From Devosia yakushimensis (GTDB lineage Bacteria; Pseudomonadota; Alphaproteobacteria; Rhizobiales; Devosiaceae): 64,000 nucleotides of DNA. The stretch is taken from positions 2,976,001 to 3,040,000 of the forward strand of contig NZ_BSNG01000001.1 in the NCBI RefSeq assembly GCF_030159855.1. Reading direction: 5' to 3'. The position numbers and the translations under genes were made by a program. Below, one piece after another: positions 24,463 to 32,792 of this stretch (position 1 is the stretch's first letter; each line of letters begins with the position of its first letter). Under the pieces are notes generated by a model. The model had not been told where the DNA came from. It did not search any database and worked only from the letters and a program-made list of their open reading frames with translations.

Positions 24463-24702
24463 GCTGTGCCTCCATGGCAGCTAAAGTCACACCTTTTCGG
24501 CATCTGCGTTGCAGCAACCTTACAGCCATATTGTCGCTGATGCAGATGCAGGCAGGTCGACCTTCAGCGCAAATAGCGCCCGCCAAGGCCTGTAAGTTTT
24601 CCGCAATCTTGGATGCCTAGGCAGATCATCGCGGCGTCCGCATAGCGCAAATACTTGTCGACATCCAGACCGCGGCTTGCAACTTCAAATCACAGGAATC
24701 CC

Positions 24703-24954
24703 ATGACGAAGTTTTTCCTTATCGCCCTTGTGGTGACTTCACTTACTGCCTGCACGACGACAGAAAAGACCGCCGTGGTTGGTGCGGCTTCGGGTGCTAT
24801 CCTGGGCGGACTGGTCAGCGGCGATGCGCGCGGAGCCGCGATTGGCGCTATCGCCGGCGGTGCGACGGGTGCGCTGGTAGGGGCCGTTTCGGACCGCCCC
24901 GGAGAATGCCTCTATCGCGACCCCTATGGCCGCCAATATGTCGGCCGCTGCTAG
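24703..24954 (+). CDS. Small lipoprotein with glycine-zipper segment
   Basis: An 83-residue exported lipoprotein: signal 'FFLIALVVTSLTAC' with lipobox LTAC, then a glycine/alanine-rich stretch (about 25-62, 'GAASGAILGGLVSGDARGAA') of the glycine-zipper/YMGG type, and a short C-terminal tail with two cysteines. Such proteins sit in the outer membrane or periplasm; related rhizobial forms resemble entericidin/OmpA-associated small lipoproteins. ATG 24703 was chosen because it starts the signal peptide. It is divergent from the response regulator gene. Confidence 0.75.
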   Translation: MTKFFLIALVVTSLTACTTTEKTAVVGAASGAILGGLVSGDARGAAIGAIAGGATGALVGAVSDRPGECLYRDPYGRQYVGRC

Positions 24955-24997
24955 AAGGGAGCGGGCGGGTTGATTGGTTTCACCCGCCCTGCCCTCT

Positions 24998-26083
24998 TCA
25001 TTGCTGCGGGTGCAGGGCCATGCCCGCCTTGTCGAAGATGACGGCCCGTTCGGGGGCGAAGGTCAGAGGCAGGCTCTGGCCGATGCGCAATTCATGGTCG
25101 CCGTCGAGCACGGCGAGCCAGGAGGCGCCCGAAGGCAGGCGCAGGCTGACATTGGTTTCGTTGCCGAGCCGTTCGACCAGACTCACCTCGCCCGCCAGAT
25201 TGCCGGAGGATTGCTCGAGCAGGTCATGCGGGCGGATGCCCAGGGTGACGGTGTCGCCCACTTTGAGGCTGGCAGGATCGGCCGGGACCTGGGTGGGACC
25301 AATGTCCTTGCCGGAAACGGTAACGCTGTCGGAGCCAAGCTGTTCGACCGTGAGCTCGACGAAGTTCATCTTGGGGCTGCCGATAAAGCCGGCGACGAAG
25401 AGATTGGCGGGGCGCTGATAGAGCTCGATGGGACTGCCCACCTGTTGCACCACGCCGGCATTGAGCACGACGATCTTATCGGCCAGGGTCATGGCTTCGA
25501 CCTGGTCGTGGGTAACGTAGATCATTGTGGCGCCGAGATCCTGATGGAGCTTGGAGAGCTCCATGCGCATGTCGACGCGCAGGGCGGCATCGAGATTGGA
25601 TAGCGGCTCATCGAAGAGGAAGACTTCGGGCTGGCGCACGATGGCGCGGCCGATGGCGACACGCTGGCGCTGGCCGCCGGAGAGCTGGCTGGGCTTGCGA
25701 TCGAGCAGGTGTTCCATCTGCAGGATACGGGCGGCTTCGCGGACCTTCCTGTCACGCACATCCTTGGGAGCCTTGGCGAGCTTGAGGCCGAAGCCGACAT
25801 TGTCGTAGACCGTCATATGCGGATAGAGCGCATAGGACTGGAACACCATGGCGATGCCGCGGTCGCGCGGCTCGACGGCGTTGCACAGCTTATCGCCGAT
25901 ATAGAGATCGCCAGCGGTGATTTCCTCGAGGCCCGCGATCATGCGCAGCAGGGTGGATTTGCCGCAGCCCGAGGGGCCGACAAAGACGACGAACTCGCCA
26001 TGCTCGACATTGAGATCGACGCCCTTGATGACTTCGACTTCGCCATAGCTCTTGCGGAGCGATTTGAGGGTTAGGCCAGCCAT
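24998..26083 (-). CDS. Sugar ABC transporter ATPase (UgpC/MsmX/MalK type)
   Basis: A 361-residue ATPase with an added C-terminal regulatory OB/TOBE domain (about 240-355). Walker A 'GPSGCGKSTLL', Q-loop 'VFQSYALYPHMTV', signature 'LSGGQRQRVAIGRA', Walker B 'VFLFDEP' and H-loop 'YVTHDQ' are all intact. It powers the importer encoded just upstream (two permeases and a binding protein) and is the last gene of the rhamnoside operon, five bases after the permease stop. Confidence 0.95.
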   Translation of the reverse strand: MAGLTLKSLRKSYGEVEVIKGVDLNVEHGEFVVFVGPSGCGKSTLLRMIAGLEEITAGDLYIGDKLCNAVEPRDRGIAMVFQSYALYPHMTVYDNVGFGLKLAKAPKDVRDRKVREAARILQMEHLLDRKPSQLSGGQRQRVAIGRAIVRQPEVFLFDEPLSNLDAALRVDMRMELSKLHQDLGATMIYVTHDQVEAMTLADKIVVLNAGVVQQVGSPIELYQRPANLFVAGFIGSPKMNFVELTVEQLGSDSVTVSGKDIGPTQVPADPASLKVGDTVTLGIRPHDLLEQSSGNLAGEVSLVERLGNETNVSLRLPSGASWLAVLDGDHELRIGQSLPLTFAPERAVIFDKAGMALHPQQ

Positions 26084-26088
26084 TTCGT

Positions 26089-26916
26089 TTATCCTTTGAC
26101 GGCGCCAGCAGTCATGCCCGCGACGATGTGCCGGTTGAAGAACAGGAAGACCAGCAGCGGCGGGATGGTGATCAGCAGAATATTGGTGAAGAGCAGGTTG
26201 TAGGACGTGTTGAACTGGCTCTGGAAATTATAGAGCGTCAGCTGCACGGTCGCATTGGCATTGCCCGGCAGGTAATAGAGCGGGTTGGTGAAGTCGTTGA
26301 ACACGCCCACCGACTGCACCACGATATTGGTGACGGTGACTGGCCAGAGCAGCGGCAGGATGACCCGGAAGAAGACGTCGAGCGGCCGCGCGCCGTCGAT
26401 GATCGCCGCCTCATCCAGCTCGCGCGGAATGGTGGCGATGAAGGCCCGATAGAGGATGATCGAGAAAGGCAGGCCATAGGCCACTTCGATCAGGATCAGC
26501 CCATGCAGCTTGCCGAAGAGGCCAATGCCCTGCAGCAACCAGATGGTGGGCACCACGGCGGGCGGGATCATGAGGCCCGCAAGGATCAGGAATTCGATAA
26601 GGCCATTGAACCTGGTCTTGCGGCGGGCCAGCACGAAGCCGACCATGGCTGCAAAGATGACCAGCAGGGTCACGCTGGCGACGGTCAGGATGGTGGAATT
26701 GATGAAGGCGGTGACCATCATCCAGTTCCGCGTGGTTACCACCTCGACCAGATTGCTCCACAGGTGGAAGCCATTAGGCCAGGAAAAATCGAGCAGGGCG
26801 GCCTGCTGCTTGTCCTTGAAGGCCGTGATGATGATGAAGATGAAGGGCACGAGGAAAACCACGGCCGAAACCAGAATGGCGGCAAGTCCGATCAGGCGGG
26901 AGGAGAGCTTGGTCAT
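26089..26916 (-). CDS. Sugar ABC transporter permease (MalG type)
   Basis: A 275-residue permease with six membrane segments. The EAA loop reads 'ELDEAAIIDGARPLDVFFRV' near residue 185, followed by 'ILPLLWPVTVTN', the contact site for the ATPase. The start at 26916 overlaps the stop of the first permease (ATGA). Part of the rhamnosidase-linked carbohydrate importer (CUT1 family). Confidence 0.93.
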   Translation of the reverse strand: MTKLSSRLIGLAAILVSAVVFLVPFIFIIITAFKDKQQAALLDFSWPNGFHLWSNLVEVVTTRNWMMVTAFINSTILTVASVTLLVIFAAMVGFVLARRKTRFNGLIEFLILAGLMIPPAVVPTIWLLQGIGLFGKLHGLILIEVAYGLPFSIILYRAFIATIPRELDEAAIIDGARPLDVFFRVILPLLWPVTVTNIVVQSVGVFNDFTNPLYYLPGNANATVQLTLYNFQSQFNTSYNLLFTNILLITIPPLLVFLFFNRHIVAGMTAGAVKG

Positions 26917-27827
26917 TCGTGGCCCTGCCGGCGATTGAGGAGCATGGTCAGCGGCACGACGAGAATGGCGATGAGGATGAAGAGCACCACATTGCCAGCC
27001 GTCGACAGGCCATAAAAGCCGGCCTGGTATTGCTTGTAGATCACCGAGGCGATGGTATCGGAGGAGAAGCCGGGGCCGCCCCGGGTCATGGCCCAGATGA
27101 GATCGAAAGTGCGAAGGCCGCCGATAAAGCTGAGCGTGATGACGGTGGCCGTGGCTGGACGGCTCAGCGGCAGCGTCACATAGAGGAAGTTCTGCCACTT
27201 GGTGGCGCCATCGATGCGGGCGGCCTCGTAGTAATCCTTGGGGATGGCGACGATGCCGGCAATGTAGATGACGGTGGCTAGGCCCACGCCCTTCCACACA
27301 TCGACCAAGGCGACCGAAAGCAGCGCCAGCTTGGGATCGACCAGCCAGCCTGGGCCCTTGACGCCCAACAGGGCCAGGGCCTCGTTGATCATGCCCTGGG
27401 TGGGGTGCATGAGGACGGTAAAGGTGATGCCGACGCCCACGGTGGAGACCAGAACGGGGAAGAAAACCACCGAGCGCAGATAGCCGCGCGCCATGACCGC
27501 CGAGGTCAGTAGCAGGGCCAGCAGCATGCCGAGCACGACTTTGAGCCCCGAAGTCACCACGGCATAGATCACCGTATTGACCAGGCCTTGAACCAGGAAG
27601 GGCTCGCGGAAGAACTGGGCGAAATTGTCGAGGCCGATAAAGGTGGAGTTGAACAGCGTCCAGCGCGTCAGGCTGAAATAGAGCGAAGCCAGGGTCGGCG
27701 CCAGAAAGAGGATGCCATAGACCAGCGCGGCGGGCAGGAAAAACCAGCCCGGATAGGGCGAACGGCGGATCGCCCGGCCGCCGCCATGGGATATGGCAGA
27801 GCCCGCTTCAGACAATGCAGTCATCAC
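26913..27827 (-). CDS. Sugar ABC transporter permease (MalF type)
   Basis: A 304-residue permease with six predicted membrane segments, starting with 'PGWFFLPAALVYGILFLAPT'. The EAA motif is 'KDYYEAARIDGATKWQNFLY' with 'VTLPLSRPATATV' after it. It partners the MalG-type permease (four-base overlap) in the CUT1 importer of the rhamnoside locus. The hairpin upstream at 27847-27879 separates it from the binding-protein gene. Confidence 0.94.
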   Translation of the reverse strand: MMTALSEAGSAISHGGGRAIRRSPYPGWFFLPAALVYGILFLAPTLASLYFSLTRWTLFNSTFIGLDNFAQFFREPFLVQGLVNTVIYAVVTSGLKVVLGMLLALLLTSAVMARGYLRSVVFFPVLVSTVGVGITFTVLMHPTQGMINEALALLGVKGPGWLVDPKLALLSVALVDVWKGVGLATVIYIAGIVAIPKDYYEAARIDGATKWQNFLYVTLPLSRPATATVITLSFIGGLRTFDLIWAMTRGGPGFSSDTIASVIYKQYQAGFYGLSTAGNVVLFILIAILVVPLTMLLNRRQGHE

Positions 27828-27846
27828 TGTTCCTCCTCAAACAGCT

Positions 27847-27879
27847 GGCGGCCCGGGGCGCAGAATACCCCGGGCCGCC
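27847..27879 (-). other. Intercistronic hairpin after binding-protein gene
   Basis: GGCGGCCCGGGG and CCCCGGGCCGCC form a 12-bp perfect stem around a 9-base loop, with no T-run. It lies between the binding-protein stop and the first permease start, where such structures typically protect the 3' end of the binding-protein message. Confidence 0.75.
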
Positions 27880-27892
27880 CGATCGCAAGTGC

Positions 27893-29188
27893 TTACCAGC
27901 CAGGGAGGCCGAGCTGCTGAGCCTGCTTGCGAACATCTTCGTCATAGAGGGCCGCGCCATCGGCGGCCGGACGGATGCCCGAGCCAACTTCCACCGTGAT
28001 CTGCTCGAGCGCCGGGCCCTTGATGGGCGAGAGGAATTCGAGCGCCGGGCCATTCTGGCCGCCCTCGGCGAAGTAGGGCAGCAGGTCGCTCACCGCAGGC
28101 GGCACGTCGGCCGGCAGGGTGCAACCATTGATGAGGTAGGGGCCCGAAGCGCCACCGGCACGGGTCTGGGCATCGCAACCCTCGGGGCTAGCAATGAAGG
28201 CCACCAGCTTCTTGGCCGCATCCAGATTGGGCGTGGTCTGGGCGATATAGACCCCATCGGGCATCCAGACGGTAAGGCCATTGAGCTCGGCTTCATCACC
28301 CGGCTGGGCGAAGAAACCGATATCCTGAATATTGTCCGGATAGGCCTGGGCCAGGGCGGTGGTGGCAAAGCTGAGCATGGGGTAATGCGCGCCCTCGCCC
28401 GCCGCCAGCATGCGGATGCCGTCGTCATATTTGGCGGCGCCGAAATCCTCGTTGAAGAACCCGGCATCATGAGTTTCCTGCAGCTTTTCGAAGCCACGCA
28501 ACGCCGCCGGATCAGTAGCGAACTTGGCCTCGTTGGCCGTGTAGCGGCTGGCAAACTGCGGGTCCTTGGCCTGGACGTTGTAGAAATCGGCCAGAACGAA
28601 GAGCTGGCTGGTCCAGGTATCGCCATAGGTCTGGATCACGGCGACCTTGCCGGCGGCCTTGATCTTTTCGTTATTGGCCATGAATTCGGCCCAGGTCTTG
28701 GGAACCGACAGGCCCAATTCCTCATAGACCTTCTTGTTGTAGTAGATGCCGCCGGCCATGGCCGCGCGCGCAGGCGCGCCGCGAATGGTGCCGTCGGGCG
28801 CTGTCACCACCGGCTTGAAGCTGGCCTGCACATCGGCCTGCCAGGGCTCATTGGTGAGATCGACCAGGAATTGCTGGGGATTGATGGCCTGGAACAGCGA
28901 GCCGGAATTGTAGAGGAACACATCGGCCATGGCGCCGGTGGCGAGCCGGGTCTTGACCAGGTTGTCGCCTTCCGAGCCGCCGGGCCGGGTCTCGATATCG
29001 ACATTGATATCGGGATTGGCGGCCTCGAAGGCCTTGACCACTTCGTCGGCAATGACCTGGTTTTCCGGGCCACTGGGGATCAGATAGGTGAGATTGACGC
29101 TTTGCGCGAAGGCGGCGCCAGACAGGGCAGTCACAGTCAGCAGCCCGGCAGCGAGGCCGGTAAGCAGTTTTGCAGTCTTATTCAACAT
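27893..29188 (-). CDS. Extracellular sugar-binding protein (CUT1 family)
   Basis: A 431-residue periplasmic binding protein. The signal peptide spans about residues 1-28 ('LLTGLAAGLLTVTALSGAAF' then AQS). The mature lobe contains 'FEAANPDINVDIETRPGGSE', the common start of SBP_bac_1 proteins. It binds the carbohydrate, probably a rhamnoside or rhamnose-containing oligosaccharide judging by the adjacent GH78 gene. Shine-Dalgarno GGGAGGAAA precedes the ATG. It follows the rhamnosidase gene by 60 bases. Confidence 0.93.
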   Translation of the reverse strand: MLNKTAKLLTGLAAGLLTVTALSGAAFAQSVNLTYLIPSGPENQVIADEVVKAFEAANPDINVDIETRPGGSEGDNLVKTRLATGAMADVFLYNSGSLFQAINPQQFLVDLTNEPWQADVQASFKPVVTAPDGTIRGAPARAAMAGGIYYNKKVYEELGLSVPKTWAEFMANNEKIKAAGKVAVIQTYGDTWTSQLFVLADFYNVQAKDPQFASRYTANEAKFATDPAALRGFEKLQETHDAGFFNEDFGAAKYDDGIRMLAAGEGAHYPMLSFATTALAQAYPDNIQDIGFFAQPGDEAELNGLTVWMPDGVYIAQTTPNLDAAKKLVAFIASPEGCDAQTRAGGASGPYLINGCTLPADVPPAVSDLLPYFAEGGQNGPALEFLSPIKGPALEQITVEVGSGIRPAADGAALYDEDVRKQAQQLGLPGW

Positions 29189-29248
29189 AGTTTCCTCCCA
29201 TGTTTAGCTGTCCGGTGTGGACAGATTCTCTCTCCCGATCGCGCCGCC

Positions 29249-31615
29249 TTATGGCGTGCGCGCATTGACTCTCGAGGCGGCAATCTCCTCGCGCTGTGGC
29301 GCGGCATAGGTGAAGGTGACGAGATGCTTGCCGGGCGCCAGTTCGCGATCGGCGCCATTATGCGGCTGACCATCGACCATGGCATCGCGATAATCGGGCG
29401 CCAGGCGCAGCAGGCCGCGGGCGCCTTGCGGCACCTCGATCTCGTAGCGGACCTTGTCGCCATCCATGGACCAGCCGGCGCGGATCGTGCCGTTCTTGCT
29501 GTCGTGGCTCGCCGCGACGGGCGACAGCTCGGGGATGATGGTCGGCTCGAAAACCACGGTGGCAAAGCCCGGATCATTGGCATCGGGGCGGAAACCGGCG
29601 ACGCCTTCGAACAACCATTGGCACACTGCGCCATAAGCATAGTGATTGTAGGAATTCATCTGCGGATTGTAGATCGAGCCATCGGCCTGGATGGCGTCCC
29701 AGCGTTCCCAGATGGTGGTTGCACCCTTCTTGACCTGGTAGAGCCAGCCCGGCACTTCCTCCTGAAGGAACACGCTGGCGGCGAGGCCCGGTTCACCGAT
29801 CTTGACCAGGGCCGGCAGCAGAGCCGGTGTGCCGATAAAGCCCGTGCCGATGCGGCCTTCGGAACGGCCGATGGTCGACTTGAAATAGCGCTTGGCGGCT
29901 TCGACATGCTCGGCCGGGATCAGGTCATGCAGGAATGCCAGGGCATAGGAGGTCTGATCGTCATAGCAGAGCCGGCCCGAGGCGGTGATGAATTCGCGGG
30001 CAAAGGCGGCCTTGACCTCGGCGGCCATCTTTTCCATGCGGCTGGCGAGCGCTTTGTCACCGGTGATGGTGGCGATGCGGCCGACAAGGGACGAGGTGAT
30101 GAAGAGGTAGATGGTTGCCGCGGCATCATCGCCAATGGTGGGCAGGGGCTTGGCCGAGGGGCCCTTGGGCTGCAGCCAATCGCCAAAGGAAAAGCCGCGT
30201 GCGCCCCAGAAGCGTGGCGGATTGACGATGGGGCCGTCGCTGATCGACCAGACGAAATCGACCCATTTGACCATTGCCGGCAGCGCTTCGCGCAGAATGG
30301 CGGCATCGCCATAGTGCAGGTAAAGCTGCCAGGGCACGATGGCGATGGCATCGCCCCAGCCAGTGCTGCCGAAGAAGCCCGGATAGTGCTCGGGCTGCAT
30401 GCGTGTCGGATCGGGCACGACATGGGGCACGGCGCCGTCTTCGCGCTGATCGACCATGACGTCGCGGATCCATTTGGTCAGGAAGCCGTGGCTATCGGCG
30501 AGATAGCACGCCGTGCCGGCAAAGACCTGGGCGTCGCCCGTCCAGCCCAGGCGCTCGTCGCGCTGCGGGCAATCGGTGGGCACTTCGATGAAATTGGCGC
30601 GCTGGCTCCAGAGCGTGTTGAGCACGAGCCGGTCGACCAGTTTGTTGCCCGAGGTGAAGCTGGCCTTGACCTCGGTGACCGAGCTGATCGGCACCGCTTC
30701 GATGGCCGTGATCCGGGCATTGCCGGTGATGGTCACGCGGGCATAGCGGAAGCCCTGGAAAGTGAAGTGGGGCCGGTAATGTTCTTCGCCGGTGCCGGCG
30801 AGGGTGTAGTCGATGCGGGCTTCGGCAGTGCGGTAATTGCCGTTGTAGAAGGTGCCATCCTGATCGAGCACTTCGGCATGCTCGATGCTGACCGTGGCGC
30901 CGGCATCGCCGGTGACGGTGAAGGCGACATAGCCGCCCATGTTCTGGCTGAAATCATAGACCGTGCGGCCTTCGGCATCGGCCCAGGACTTGATCGGGGC
31001 GAGCGGGGCGAGTTCGCGGACCGGGGTGGTTTCATGGGCGACGAGGATGGCGGGATCGAAGGGCAGCGCCTCGGTGCCGGACGAGACGGCGGCGGGCACG
31101 CGAGCGTCGAAAACCTCGCCGAAATAGATGCCGGATTTGCGGATCGGCAGGGCGCCGCTTTGCCAGCTGGCGTCGGTGACGAGCAGGGCGTTTTCGCCGC
31201 TGCGCAATTCGGCGATGGCGGCGATCTTGTCGCCCCAGGTGTTGAAGATGGGGTGACCGCCCCACATCAATTGCGAGCGCAGCCAGCCATCGGCGAGCCA
31301 GATTTCGATGCGGTTCTGGCCGGGCACGAGCAGATCGGCGACGGCATAGGTCTGGTAGCTGAGGCGCGCATCATAGCTGGTCCAACCCGGCGTCATCAGG
31401 TCATCGCCGACCCGCTTGCCATTGATGAAGCAGCGATAGAGGCCGAGCGCGCTGATGGCCAGCACCTCATCTCCGGCAATGGAAGCGAGGTCGAATTGCT
31501 TGCTGATAAAGGATGCGGGCGTGCCGACGCCCTGGTCGGCCAGGGGATGGACCATCTGCGCGACCCAGCCCGCATGGGCCTGACCCGGCGCGCGCTTATC
31601 CAGAGTGTCGTGCAT
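29249..31615 (-). CDS. Alpha-L-rhamnosidase (GH78)
   Basis: A 788-residue hydrolase releasing terminal L-rhamnose from plant or bacterial glycosides. The N-terminal beta domain includes 'ISALGLYRCFINGKRVGDD' and 'TPGWTSYDARLSYQTYAV'. The (alpha/alpha)6 barrel carries the GH78 core 'TDCPQRDERLGWTGDAQVF' (about 345-363) with the acidic residues of the active site. A C-terminal beta domain closes the protein. No signal peptide is seen, so cleavage is probably cytoplasmic after import by the downstream ABC system. GGGAGG sits 6 bases before the ATG. First gene of the operon, divergent from lacI-type regulator. Confidence 0.93.
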   Translation of the reverse strand: MHDTLDKRAPGQAHAGWVAQMVHPLADQGVGTPASFISKQFDLASIAGDEVLAISALGLYRCFINGKRVGDDLMTPGWTSYDARLSYQTYAVADLLVPGQNRIEIWLADGWLRSQLMWGGHPIFNTWGDKIAAIAELRSGENALLVTDASWQSGALPIRKSGIYFGEVFDARVPAAVSSGTEALPFDPAILVAHETTPVRELAPLAPIKSWADAEGRTVYDFSQNMGGYVAFTVTGDAGATVSIEHAEVLDQDGTFYNGNYRTAEARIDYTLAGTGEEHYRPHFTFQGFRYARVTITGNARITAIEAVPISSVTEVKASFTSGNKLVDRLVLNTLWSQRANFIEVPTDCPQRDERLGWTGDAQVFAGTACYLADSHGFLTKWIRDVMVDQREDGAVPHVVPDPTRMQPEHYPGFFGSTGWGDAIAIVPWQLYLHYGDAAILREALPAMVKWVDFVWSISDGPIVNPPRFWGARGFSFGDWLQPKGPSAKPLPTIGDDAAATIYLFITSSLVGRIATITGDKALASRMEKMAAEVKAAFAREFITASGRLCYDDQTSYALAFLHDLIPAEHVEAAKRYFKSTIGRSEGRIGTGFIGTPALLPALVKIGEPGLAASVFLQEEVPGWLYQVKKGATTIWERWDAIQADGSIYNPQMNSYNHYAYGAVCQWLFEGVAGFRPDANDPGFATVVFEPTIIPELSPVAASHDSKNGTIRAGWSMDGDKVRYEIEVPQGARGLLRLAPDYRDAMVDGQPHNGADRELAPGKHLVTFTYAAPQREEIAASRVNARTP

Positions 31616-31631
31616 TTCATCCTCCCTCTAG

Positions 31632-31676
31632 CTCGGTGTTTTCCGAGTGTGTACTGTTCTACGTATAGCGTTCTAC
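31632..31676. promoter_or_regulatory. Candidate regulatory region of the rhamnoside operon
   Basis: Between divergent GH78 and LacI genes there is a hairpin CTCGG-TGTTTT-CCGAG (31632-31647) and a direct repeat GTTCTAC (31656-31662 and 31670-31676) 14 bases apart, flanking CGTATAGC. Position suggests control by the LacI-type regulator; the actual operator is not proven. Confidence 0.4.
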
Positions 31677-31760
31677 ATTTTCATTTGTTTGGCAATAGGC
31701 ATTTGCGGCGAATAATGACACAAGGGGAATGGCCCGGTTTCGGGTCTGAAAGGCGCGTAA

Positions 31761-32792
31761 ATGGTTGAAGCAAAACCGGGAAAAAAAAGCGACCGGGTCA
31801 CGATCCGCGAAGTGGCCGAGGATGCGGGCGTATCGGTCGCCGCAGTCTCGAAGGTCTTGCGCGAGGCTTATGGGGTCAGCGAGAGCCTGCGCAACAAGGT
31901 GCGCGCCTCGATGGACAAGCTGAACTACCGGCCGTTGGCCTCGGCGCGCGGCATGCGCGGGCAGACCTATACGCTGGGGCTGATCCTGCCCGATATCCGC
32001 AACCCGTTCTTTGCCGATATCCTGGCGGGGGTGAATTCGGCGCTGGAGCGCACACAATATCAACTGATGATGGGCACCAGCCATTCGCATGGCCCGGCCG
32101 AGGAAGCCATGATCGAGGCGATGATCGACCGGCAGATGGACGGCATCATCCTGATCGGTACCACCAAATATGTGGATCGGCTCGGCCACCTCGCGCGGCA
32201 GAAGCCGCTGGTGGCTATCGGCCATCATGCCAAGAGCAACACCGATTTTGACACGGTGAACAATGACGATCAGCTGGGGGCCCGGCTGGTGGTCAAGCAC
32301 CTGCTGGCCAACGGTTTTCGCAATATCGCCATGCTGAGTCTGGCGACGACGACATCGACCATCCTGGCGGAGCGGGAGCTGGGCTATCGCCGCGAGATGA
32401 TCGAACAGGGGGTGGGAGAGAACATCAATATCGTGCGCTCACCCCAGACCTTGCGCGAGGTGCAGATTGCGGCGCGACGGCTGCTGGGCGGCCCGGACAG
32501 GCCCGAAGCGCTGTTCTGCTGGACCGATTTCATTGCGCTTGAGGTGATCAGCGTGGCAACCGAGCTGGGGCTCAGCATTCCCGGCGATCTGGCGATCGTG
32601 GGCTATGACAATACGATGTATTGCGACTTTGCGCAGAATGCCTTGACCAGCGTCGATCAGTCCGGGGAGCTTCTGGGATTGCAGTCAGCTCGCCTGCTGA
32701 TCGAGCGGGTGCGGGGCCGGGGCGAGGCGGAGCATTTCGTCGTCACGCCGCGCGTCGTTGCCCGCAACAGCTCCAAACGGCGGGCGGTTTAG
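31761..32792 (+). CDS. LacI-family transcriptional regulator
   Basis: A 343-residue regulator. The N-terminal HTH 'TIREVAEDAGVSVAAVSKVL' (about 14-33) and hinge 'LNYRPLASARGMRG' are classic LacI. The core is a periplasmic-binding-like sugar sensor beginning 'LGLILPDIRNPFFADILAG'. It is divergent from the GH78/ABC operon and most likely represses it until rhamnose or a rhamnoside binds. Its 3' end overlaps the convergent siroheme synthase frame by 108 bases, which is unusual in this otherwise orderly layout. Confidence 0.93.
   Translation: MVEAKPGKKSDRVTIREVAEDAGVSVAAVSKVLREAYGVSESLRNKVRASMDKLNYRPLASARGMRGQTYTLGLILPDIRNPFFADILAGVNSALERTQYQLMMGTSHSHGPAEEAMIEAMIDRQMDGIILIGTTKYVDRLGHLARQKPLVAIGHHAKSNTDFDTVNNDDQLGARLVVKHLLANGFRNIAMLSLATTTSTILAERELGYRREMIEQGVGENINIVRSPQTLREVQIAARRLLGGPDRPEALFCWTDFIALEVISVATELGLSIPGDLAIVGYDNTMYCDFAQNALTSVDQSGELLGLQSARLLIERVRGRGEAEHFVVTPRVVARNSSKRRAV

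Noticed and set aside
22296..25000. Integrative element at tRNA-Gly.
   Set aside because: No integrase and no duplicated tRNA 3' end were seen downstream; neighbours are ordinary chromosomal genes.
27815..31768. A 1317-codon open frame on the plus strand.
   Set aside because: It is antisense to the binding protein and the GH78 rhamnosidase, both with full family motifs. Long antisense frames are common in such GC-rich DNA, and its product shows no recognisable domain.
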